Source of the DNA: Paraconiothyrium sp. Pb-2020
Lineage: Eukaryota > Ascomycota > Dothideomycetes > Pleosporales > Didymosphaeriaceae
Assembly: GCA_022419385.1 (NCBI GenBank)
Contig: JAJUBI010000001.1
Coordinates: forward strand, 5,704,001-5,768,000
Direction of reading: 5' to 3'
Length of the DNA: 64,000 nt
Shown: positions 54,270-63,808 of the stretch, in pieces
Position numbering within the stretch: position 1 is the stretch's first letter
How the letters are laid out: every line of letters begins with the position of its first letter
The notes under the pieces: model-generated
The model's input: only the letters and a program-made list of their open reading frames with translations
Databases searched by the model: none
Told to the model about the DNA's origin: nothing
Translations under genes and position numbers: made by a program

Positions 54270-56935
54270 ATGGATACGAGCGGATATCGTAAAATCACAC
54301 GCCGCAAGGGTGCATGTGTAAATTGTCGACAGAGAAAAGTACGATGTAAGGGGGCGGCACAGTTGAACGTTTGATGGCGTGGTCGGTAATGCTAAGAGTT
54401 GCAGGTGACGGCGCAGGAACTTGCTCGCAGTGCCTTGTAAGCTTTCCGTGACGGGATTTGAAGGTGTCTGGAGTGACTGACAGTGACTGGCGTAGAAGCT
54501 GAATCTGCAATGCGGTTATAGCAACAACACGAGCAACCGGAATGAAAAGCCTCATCGGAATGCGCTTGAGATAAGGACTGACGGTAATCAAGAGCGACAG
54601 ACCAATACGGACGGTGCCTTTCCACAAACCATTGATGGATTCACAATCAGCCCTGTTCAGGGTTCCAACGGTGCGGAAGCGGGTTCTTACTTCTTAGATT
54701 CAACGCTGTAAGCCCTCCCACTCTGCTCAGAACTCCTGCACCCTTATCTAACACAGATAACAACAATAGCACGGGCCTGGTGTTCCCCACTTCAGCTATC
54801 GAGGGTATCAACCCGCAACTTTTGACACCAGACGTTAGCGACGGTATATCTCCCTGGACAAGCAGTGCCGTATCATGCGACGAAGATCATCCGTTGGATC
54901 ATAGCATAGACCTAGGTGATGATCCTCATCAGAGCAGAGTCTGGCCAGAGGAGCTGTATAGTACGTGGTAGAGCAGTCCTGTCGTGGCTTTGCTGACCTG
55001 AGTGAGAGGACTTTTCGTCCTTCGCAGTCGTCCGTTTCATCGGTCGGTCGGCAAGCGATTTGCATGCTTCAGATCGGGATGAAGATCTTCAGCGACGCAT
55101 ATGGAACAAGGTGCGTGGCTCCACGAGAATGGATGATCAACACAAGATATGCACGCCCGCGGCGCTGCCATCCTATGCACAGCCAGAGATCTTGCAGTTC
55201 ATCGATCGTAAGATTGCCTTGGGAACCCACCAGATCCGCAAGCTGCTGACATCAGCTTGTAGTATTCTTTCAGGAAGCCTATAGGTGAGGGCGTATGCGA
55301 TAGGCCTGGAGGGAGTCTGTGTTGACACTTGCAGTTACCCCATCTTCGTTAGCAGACAGCTCATCGTGGAGGTCTTGATGGAAGCCATGAGGTCCACGAG
55401 CCATATTGATACGAGCGCATTGATACTGTTGAACTCGGTACTTGCGATAGGCTGTCGAAATACTCTGCGCAAGCAAAGGATGCACTCCGAGAAGATGTCG
55501 CCAGTGTCTCCCATACGTCCGCTACAATACTTCCAGTGCGCATTAGATCGCAGGGCAGAGCTCTCAAATGCACCACCGACTATTTTGAAGCTACAGGTAC
55601 GACCTTGCGTCCTCACCCCGAGCTCTCCATACTAATGCATTCGTGCAGGCTCTCGTTTCCATGGTAAGTGCAGCGAATCAGGCAGTCTGCAGCAAGCTCA
55701 CGTGACGTAGATTCTCTTCGTACACCGCGGCCACGATGCAGCTTTGACAAGGTCTTTGCTGTCCCAAGCAATCAGCATGATCTCAGATCTCAGCTTGACT
55801 ACACCACCAGCAAGCGTGAAAACGGGTACGGTCACCAACCCCGAGGAGCTTGAGCATATGTTTTGGCTTCTCTATTCCATCGAGAAACCGCATGCGCTGA
55901 GGTTCGGGACCCATTCCGTAAGTACTAGTTGCCGCGACCCGTCCGGTTGTATTGGCTGAGTATCGAAGCAGGTGGTCGACGATGATCTGCTCGTATATCA
56001 TGCTCCATCTAAAAAGCGATCTGGTCTCTTCGTCCAAGGCATAACCGACTATTCAGGCTGGGAAATTGTGAACTACCGCTATGCGCGTCTCTGCTCGGTA
56101 ATCGTGAAAACGTTGTATAGCCACATGTCCCTACGCATGAGAGCAGCGGATGTGCCCATGGCAATTGAGAAACTATCCGGTATGCTTGAGTCATGGAGGT
56201 TATCAATACCAGCTGCGTATCGCCCGGACAGAGATTCAGAGGGACCGGAATGTCATGAACATGCTGGCGATGCTATGATTAGGTCGGACATATCCCTCAG
56301 ATACGCAGAAGTATCCTTTGCCATCCATCGATGGGTCCTCGCGACGAACGATTGCCCTCCGGAAGTTGCCAGAGCTCGAGAGTCGAGCAAGATCCAGTGC
56401 GTGCTGATTGCAAAAAGAGTTCTCGGAGCAGCACATTCATGTCGTACAGATTCCGGCACAGACTGGTGAGTTTTTGCGGCTATTCTTTTAGCTCCGACCC
56501 GGCAAGGCTATCTGCTGCCGATGACTATCCTGACTGATTGTGACTAGGCCTGTCGTCATGCTACCGGCCTTGTCCGCTATAGTTCTGTACGTTTTGATGA
56601 AAAGGGGGGATGAAGGAACAGACTGCCTGCCCTACCTTGGCATAGCATCAGGTTTTTTTGGCAAATTGCGTGTGAAAGCCGAAACTGATGCGGACCTGTT
56701 TGCGGAGTTGAGCGAGCTGTTCTTATCAGCACATCCGAAGACGCTGGGTCAACATCAAACACCGCCAGAGTCTATGAGAGGCTCTGTGGAAGGTGACTCG
56801 TTGAGATTGCAAATGGAGCACAAGGGAATATGTGAGACAGCAACAGGCGAGCTTGGGTGCTTTGATTTTCCGCAGGACATTGCCGAGAGTATATTCGACA
56901 TTTCTACTTTAGACGACATGATGATCCCAACGTAG
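54270..56935 (+). CDS. Zn2Cys6 transcription factor inside the leucine-like cluster
   Basis: 692 aa in eleven exons: 54270-54345, 54405-54436, 54496-54707, 54770-54960, 55028-55207, 55263-55284, 55335-55596, 55649-55663, 55711-55917, 55972-56465, 56548-56935. Two are tiny (22 and 15 nt). All introns are 47-82 bp and the total is an exact codon multiple. The zinc cluster uses Cys16, 19, 26, 32, 35 and 42 (GACVNCRQRKVRC, GTCSQCL, KLNLQC), split by two introns. The fungal_trans domain starts at PEILQFIDLFFQEAYSYPIF, with DTSALILLNSVLAIGCRN, ELEHMFWLLYSIEKPHALRFG and VVDDDLLVYHAP typical of the family. It is the best candidate to bind the CGGWCCG sites around it. Tail-to-tail with the isomerase gene, 99 bp apart. 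Confidence 0.88.
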
Positions 56936-57034
56936 ACGAAGAAAAGAGGAAATCTTGTGTAGAGCAGCGACCGTTTCCATGCACATGTTGCTTGAGGCGA
57001 AGCGAAATATATCAATCCTTACGAACGAGACTAA

Positions 57035-59547
57035 CTACCAAGCCAGTGCTTCTGATCCACGATCGTCCGCGAAAGGACGCCTTTGGCTCGTCGGCAATGG
57101 TCGTCCTCGCGCGGATGCCTGTAGACGAACCCCTTCTTCGTACCATGGTGATAGTTGGCGTCTGAGATCCTCAAACAGTTTAATCTGCGCTTCGAATGCG
57201 AGACTCGCCTCGATTTCGCCAATACCACTGAGCAGCTCTTGCTTTCGACGCTCCGGAATCCCAAATCGGCCAATCTCAGCACCGTCCTCTGTTCGTATGG
57301 CTTGTTCGCAAAGGCTGATACTAATAAGGTGTCCCGCATTCGATTCGGCGGCAATACGCTCTACGACATCCACCTTGACCTGCGCCAGTAGCAGACCGTT
57401 TTTGAAAGCATTGTTGTAGAATATGTCTGCGAAGCTCGGAGCGATCACGCAACGAAAACCGAAATCTTGCAACGCCCATACGGCATGTTCCCGAGAGCTG
57501 CCGCATCCGAAGTTGGGGCCTGTCGCCAAAAGGATTGATGCATTGCGAGATTCAGGGCGGTTTAGCACGAAATTCGACTTAGCGCTTCCGTCCGGATTGT
57601 ACCGGAGATTCGAGAACAGGGCGTGGCCTAGGCCTGTGCGCTTCAGGGTGGTGCAATGGTCTTTAGGAAAAATTTCGTCAGTATTGATGTTTGCTCGCTC
57701 AATAGTGGCGACAGTTCCCTTGATGTCATCTTTGAAGCGCGAAACATTGGCAGCCTGCTTTGCTGCTTGCTCCGAGTGCTCATGAGCGGACAATGCAGAG
57801 CTTCGTCTCCCGGCACCCTGACCGTAATACACCGAATAAGCCTGGTTCAGGCTATCATGGTGTTCTTTGACGTGTTTCTTAACGGCCGACCACACGCGCT
57901 TTACTTTACTTGGGGAACCAGAGTATTCTGACGATGAGGATATGAGAGAAGACTGGGAGAAACTGTCTTCTTCTGATAGCGTTTCACTATCACTTGAGTA
58001 CACAGCTTCAACGTCAATATTGACATGCTTCAAGCGCGAAGTAGGCTGAGCGGGGTCCACAACCTGCGTTGGTGCAGCTAGGGTGCCTTTGATCGCAGTG
58101 GCAGCAGCCACTACCGGTGAAACCAGATGTGTTCTACCGGCTGTACCTTGGCGACTTTCGAAATTGCGGTTACTTGTACTCGCACAACGCTCTGCCGGCG
58201 CAAGAGAGTCCTCGTTCAAGCCCACACAGAGACTACATCCAGCCTCTCTCCATTGGAACCCAGCTCGCCTGAAGATGACATCGATCCCTTCGTCCTCGGC
58301 TGCACGCTTTACTAGGCCTGATCCTGGAACGGCCAGGGCTAACTTGACGTTAGGTGCAATAGTCTGCCCTTTCAGGACCTGAGCAGCCGCACGAAAATCT
58401 TCTATACGGGCGTTCGTACAAGAGCCGATAAACACCTTATCCACATGTATATCTTCTATGCGGGTTCCAGGAACGAGACCCATGTAAGCCAAAGCCTGAC
58501 GGCAACTCTCTTTCTTGACTGAATCCACAAATTCGTCAGGAGCAGGCACAACACCGCTGATCGGCACGACCTGCTCAGGTGATGTACCCCAAGTGACGGT
58601 GGGCAAGACATCAGTGGCATTTACGTGCACTACTTTTTCGAATAAAGCACCCGGGTCGGTCCGGAGCGTCCTCCAATAGGTTTCCGCGGTAGCCCAGGTT
58701 TTATTCGGTGCCATCTCCCGCCCTTTGACGTAGGCAAAAGTTTTCGCGTCCGGAGCAATGAGGCCCGCCCTTGCACCAGCCTCAATGGACATGTTGCAGA
58801 GCGACATGCGGCTCTCCATGCTAAGACTCTCGATGACTGGCCCGCTGAACTCGATCACCGAGCCGGTTCCACCGGCAGTCCCTATTTGGCGTCAGTCCGG
58901 GTACGAGATTCCTCATCTACAATACTAGGGCATGACTCACCGATGGTGCCAATGATATGTAGCATAAGATCCTTGGAACTCACTCCAGGGGCAAGACGGC
59001 CATGAACTACAATGTTCATGTTGAGGCTCTTCGTAGCAACAAGCGTCTGAGTGGTCAGCACATGTTCCACCTCGCTGGTGCCAATGCCATGAGCCAGGGC
59101 TCCGAAGGCTCCGTGGGTACTGGTATGGCTATCTCCGCAAACGATTGTCGTCCCGGGCAAGGTGAAGCCAAGTTCTGGCCCGATGACATGCACGATTCCC
59201 TGCCTCTTCGACCGTAGACCGAAGTAGGGAATCCGATGGCGCTTGACATTTCCCTCCAGCCTCTGAACTTGGTTACGAGAATCTTCGCGTGTAAGGTATG
59301 TTGATGCCTTCACGTCCTGGGGCCGTTTTGACGTGGGAACATTATGATCGGATGTTGCGAGTGTCAGCTCAGGGCAGCGTACGGAGCGGCCGCGGTTGTC
59401 AAGTCCTTCAAAAGCTTGGGGTGAAGTGACCTCATGGATGAGATGTCGATCGACATACACCAATATGGTACCATCGTCTCGCTCAGCAACAACATGAGCA
59501 TCGAAAATTTTCTCGTAGAGCGTCCGAGGGCGAGTAATCAGCTCCAT
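57035..59547 (-). CDS. LEU1: 3-Isopropylmalate dehydratase-like isomerase, fused LeuC-LeuD
   Basis: 4Fe-4S hydro-lyase that moves the hydroxyl of 2-isopropylmalate (or a homologue) to carbon 3. Two exons, 59547-58941 and 58881-57035, with a 59-bp intron (GTGAGT...TAG) joining HIIGTIG to TAGGTGSVIEFSG, give 817 aa. The LeuC part has TLYEKIFDAHVV at the start, GDSHTSTHGAFGALAHGIGTSEVEHVL, and iron-sulphur Cys in FIGSCTNARI (about 357) and CSLCVGLNED (about 418 and 421). The LeuD part has NINTDEIFPKDHC and GPNFGCGSSREHAVWAL. About 100 residues between them (about 485-585) form a Ser/Glu-rich linker and a Lys/His-rich helix, much longer than the usual linker; hence 817 against about 780 aa in yeast Leu1. 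The start matches the family. Probably a secondary paralogue in a cluster; the symbol names the family. Confidence 0.92.
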
Positions 59548-60302
59548 GGTTGTATTGCGACTGCGTATCCAGGATGTCCGCACAGGACAGCAAGTATCTG
59601 GTCTTCATACTGCTCTGTCGGTTCTCTGCTCGGTGCGGTCGACGGTTGTGGACCACGACACTGCCGGTCCGACGTAGGACGCAGCCCAGGGTTGGGCCTG
59701 CCGATTAGCGCTCCGAGCCGATCCCGCGGACCAGCTCGCTCCTGTCGCCGCATCTAGACAACGATCGTCTCCCGGACGCGAATGCACATTATTCCCGGTT
59801 TGTTCTGGTGTTTGTGTGTGCTGCGAGCTGTATGATGGAGAAAACGAGGAGTTGCAAGGTCAGTGCAGGAAATGAGCGATCACTTCGTTCAATGAGATGC
59901 CACAATCTCGGGTACGCCAGTCTCGTTTGACGATGTAGATAACAGCGGTTTATTGTATAGCGATTGCTTCTTAGTCGAGTAATATTCAATCTGGCCTGCC
60001 ACGTCGTGGCTGCTGTTTGTTATTGTACGAAGACAGCCATCGTACTTCGTCAGACGTAATATCTAGTAAGCCCAGAAGTGAAAGACGTGCAAACCAGGGC
60101 GCTCAGATTTGATATATTCTGAGTGAGAATACGACAGAAAAAGAGTGCTTTCAATGTGATATGACATGCGGCGTGGCCAAGTAAAGCTATGAGAATGGAA
60201 GTTCCTAGACGAGCTATACTATTTTTAGGAAAGAGCCGAGGTTGCCCCGAACACCCTTTCCATCTGCCTCCAACCGCAACTCCCTTACACACCGATCACC
60301 CT
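59548..60302. promoter_or_regulatory. Promoter region of the isomerase gene
   Basis: 755 bp between the isomerase start and the oxygenase 3' end, both minus strand. It carries one CGGTCCG copy (listed next). No gene is supported. Confidence 0.55.
59665..59671. promoter_or_regulatory. CGGTCCG heptamer upstream of the isomerase
   Basis: Within TGCCGGTCCGACG, 118 bp before the isomerase ATG. The eleven bases TGCCGGTCCGA are identical to the site at 61669-61679 in front of the synthase gene. Confidence 0.55.
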
Positions 60303-61427
60303 TCATGCCGCCGCCGCAACGCGTTCCAGCTGCTCTGGCTCCGGATAGTGGACAGCGTTTCTCATCGCCTGATACTCCAGCGCAGTCAAATCCTCGTACA
60401 TGGGCTTCTCCTCGCCCGTGACAAACTCCTTCAGCGGCCCAACATTAACGTGTCGGTCTGCCTTTACAAAGTACACGAGACTCCATCTTTCCGGAACCAT
60501 GTCGGCATTCTCATCCATGTTATGGGGCTTGGTCACGCGGTGCAGGCCAGCGCGCACGCTGCCGTTGGTCCATCGCTGGATTGTCTCGGACGCAATGACC
60601 ACGACCTCATCATCTCCGTTGTAGGGCATGGGAATGAAGGTGCCGGGGTTCTCGCGATCCTCATACTCCAATCCGCCCGTGCGATCGGGGAAAACGAGCG
60701 AGATGATACCGAAGTCGTTGTGTGGCCAGATGCGACTCACCTGCCCCGTCTCGAGTGTCTCGCGCTTCACGGGCGGGAAGTGGTTGATGCGGATGGTTGT
60801 AGCCTCATGCGTGCATTTGGACGAGAAGAGCTTGGACTCATGACCCATAGCTGAAGCTAGCACCTCTAAGAGGTTGCTGCATAGGTCGCCGCAGTCAAAA
60901 AAGAACTGGTCCATGGTCTTCTGGTAGCCCTCCAGAGCGTCCTCTGTAGGCCATCGGTTGGGGAATTCTTTGTCTTCTGGGTGTCCACAGTCGAATGATT
61001 CCTGCTGGTGTTAGCGTCCGCATCACTGCTATGGACTAAAGATGTATACTTTGTTGTCGCTAAACTTGGGCGACTCTACGTCGCCAGTGTTGCTCTCCAA
61101 CCACCACGTTTTCTCTTCACCTGGAGGGCTCCAACCACGCTGTTGACCCTTCTTGGGGTCGTTGATAATATTCTTCTTATCGGCAAAAGGAAGCTTGAAG
61201 AAGCTCTTGATCTGTTGCTTCATGAGAAATGGCTCAGATGAGAGCGAAAGCTAGCTAACCTTGCTAAAGGTATCTTCGACCACCGGCAGAGGCACGCTGT
61301 GGTTGACCAGTTTGCAGAACCCAAACTCGGTCAACGACCCAAGAAACTTTGCACTAAATTCCGCACGTTGTTGCGCTGTGCCATTAGACAAGCAAGCAGC
61401 GTCAAGAACGGGGATGGTCTTGGCCAT
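60303..61427 (-). CDS. 2-Oxoglutarate/Fe(II)-dependent oxygenase (isopenicillin N synthase-like)
   Basis: Non-haem iron enzyme that hydroxylates, desaturates or cyclises a small substrate, using 2-oxoglutarate. Three exons (61427-61260, 61211-61050, 61001-60303), introns 48 bp each, give 342 aa. The start MAKTIPVLDAACLSN and EFGFCKLVNHSVP are the DIOX_N domain; RGWSPPGEEKTWW follows. The iron ligands are His204 and Asp206 in SRIWPHNDFGI and His264 in RAGLHRVTKP; the 2-oxoglutarate-binding Arg-x-Ser is ERWSLVYF. For intron 1 the acceptor CAG at 61212 is preferred; one two codons earlier (AAG) is possible. It is divergent from the isopropylmalate synthase (410 bp) and shares the motif-bearing promoter. 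In this context a hydroxylase of leucine or an extended amino acid is a reasonable guess. Confidence 0.92.
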
Positions 61428-61837
61428 TGTTGAAGGTGATTGTAGGATAATAGAGAAACGTTGGAGAAGGCGACTATAAGCTGACGATCAGGTCGATGCT
61501 CTGTGATGCCGATACAAACAGCGTGCAGCTGGCCGTTTTGACTTGACTACTTGACTACAGTTTCCAGAAATCCCCAACGGAACGATGTGGAGTTGCAAGA
61601 CGTCGGTCCGTCGGTGTCGCAACGATCATTGCCGTATATAGCCCGGACCGCGGCCAAATCGGCACCCTTGCCGGTCCGATGGTAACCTCACATCGGACTG
61701 TGGCTCGGCTTGTGGCTCGGTGCGACGCATGGTAAGGATTATTGCACCATTGAAATACTGTTCTAAATATGTAAACCGACGGTGGTTCGATGCCCAGGCC
61801 CCATCTCCAGAGCAGGAATATCCTTGACAACTTCATC
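61428..61837. promoter_or_regulatory. Bidirectional promoter: oxygenase / isopropylmalate synthase
   Basis: 410 bp between divergent ATGs. It holds three CGGWCCG copies (listed next) and the inverted repeat TCCGATG-N9-CATCGGA at 61675-61697. No gene is present. Confidence 0.65.
61604..61678. promoter_or_regulatory. Three CGGWCCG heptamers
   Basis: CGGTCCG at 61604-61610, CGGACCG at 61644-61650 and CGGTCCG at 61672-61678, centred 40 and 28 bp apart. They lie 160-234 bp before the synthase ATG and 177-251 bp before the oxygenase ATG. Confidence 0.6.
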
Positions 61838-63757
61838 ATGCCGATGTGAGTAATTCTGTCTGCTAACTCACGTTTGATATCTCGACAGGAACAGCGTACA
61901 CTGACAACTGCAGGTTACGCAACTCCTCAGAGAAATACGAGTCCTTCTCACCACCCACTCTCAATGATCGCACATGGCCGTCCAAAAAGATTACGGACGC
62001 TCCTCGCTGGTTGGCAACAGATCTTCGAGATGGCAACCAAAGTCTTGCTCATCCCATGACGGTCGAGCAGAAATGGACTTATTTCAAACTGCTTGTTGAT
62101 ATGGGCTTTAAGGAGATCGACGTTGCTTTCCCCGGAGCCTCGGATACCGAGTTCAATTTCACCCGCCGATTAGTCGAGACTCCCAATGCCGTCCCAGACG
62201 ACGTGTGGCTACAGGTGCTATCACCTTGTCGAAAGGAGTTCATTAAGCGAACTGTTGAGAGTGTAACGGGAGCTAAGCAGGCTACTATCAGTCTCTACAT
62301 TGCATCAAGCAATTCCTTTCTGGATACCATTTTCGGTCTCACGCAAGAAGATATTCTCAACATGGCAGTCGACTGCGTGAACTACACACGAAACATTACG
62401 AAAGATGACCCCACGCAACAAAACACAACCTGGAACCTGATGTTTAGTCCCGAAGCGTTTTCCGATACTGATCCAAACTATGCTATCACCCTGTGCGACG
62501 CAGTCCGTCAAGCGTGGAACCCAACATCAGAAGTACCAATCATCCTGAATCTCCCTGCCACAGTTGAAATGAGCACCCCAAACACCTTCGCAGACCAAGT
62601 CGAAATCTTCTGCCGGGCCTTCCCACAGGACTCTGTCATCGTATCTCTCCATCCCCATAACGACCGTGGATGCGCCGTGGCAGCCGCCGAACTCGGACAG
62701 CTCGCCGGTGCCCGGCGCGTTGAAGGCTGCCTCTTCGGCAACGGCGAGCGCACAGGAAACGTCGATCTCGTCACGCTTGCTCTAAATCTGTATACGCAAG
62801 GCGTAGACCCTAACCTCGACTTCTCAGACCTTCCAGCCATCAGGAAGACCGTCGAAGAACTAACACGGATACCTGTCCACACGCGTGCCCCCTACGCAGG
62901 AGACTCCGTCTTCCTCGCCTACAGCGGCTCCCATCAAGACGCGATCAACAAAGGCTTCAAGCAATGGGAGCATCCGGCCTCCACAAGCACGAAAAACATC
63001 TGGAAAGTCCCCTACCTGCCGCTTGACCCGCATGACATTGGAGCCACATACGAGTCCGTTATCCGCGTAAACTCACAAAGCGGCAAAGGCGGCGTTGCAT
63101 GGACGCTGGAGCGGAACGCGAATCTTAGGCTACCAAGAAGCCTGCAGCAGGAGTTTTCCAGCGTGGTGAAAGCGGTGTCCGATAGGGCGCAGCGGGTATT
63201 AAGCCCAGAAGAAATACAAGAATTGTTCTTGAGGAATTATCGTGTGCTTGAGAGGGAGGGGAAGGTGCTTGAACATAGCGTGGCTGAGATCGGAGGAGGG
63301 AGATTTGAGGTTCGCGCTACGATACTCATCAATGGGCTCGCGCGTGAGATCAGAGCGAAAGGGGCCTCTGTCTCTGCTGCTTTGTCGGCTGCGCTGGCTG
63401 TTGGCACTGGTCTACAGATCTCGTTCGACGTGTACTCACGGAAATGGACGGAGAATGGCAAAGAGCAAGACATGGTGCTTGCTATGTGCGATCTGAAGCG
63501 CATAAAGTCAACATCGTGGGGAGTGAAGCTTGGCTCGACCCTTGAGGCTCAGTTGCTTGCTTGTCTTTCTGCTGTTCTAGTGAGTACCATCTGAAATCTT
63601 CGCTGTTGATGTACTAATCGCGAACTAGGGACTGGAAAACTTATTGCAGAGTCTGAGGTTACTCCCACTCTTCCACGGAGCGAAGAGCGAGAACACTGAC
63701 ACAAGTAATTTCTTCCGTAAAGCCGTTTCAGTGGGACCATGCTATAGCTTTGGATGA
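61838..63757 (+). CDS. LEU4: 2-Isopropylmalate synthase-like enzyme (LEU4/LeuA type)
   Basis: Condenses acetyl-CoA with 2-oxoisovalerate or a similar 2-oxo acid, the first step of leucine synthesis or of amino-acid chain extension. Three exons, 61838-61845 (only 8 nt), 61914-63579 and 63629-63757, give 600 aa. The tiny exon supplies ATGCCGAT; splicing yields MPMLRNSSEKY, the canonical family start, while the nearer acceptor at 61888 would hit a stop. Signatures: TDLRDGNQSL (about 40-48), metal-binding LHPHNDRG (about 248-255) and GCLFGNGERTGN. The C-terminal regulatory domain is present (HSVAEIGGGRFEVRATILING) with a short end FRKAVSVGPCYSFG. Length is near yeast Leu4 (619 aa). No obvious mitochondrial presequence. 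The symbol names the family; context suggests a cluster paralogue. Confidence 0.93.
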
Positions 63758-63808
63758 TACTTCTTACGACACAACAACGATTTTTCTACTTATGTATTTA
63801 TGAACACA

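Noticed and set aside
61780..61830. Possible tRNA B box (GGTTCGATGCC)
   Set aside because: No matching A box or cloverleaf arms upstream; it lies just before the synthase start.
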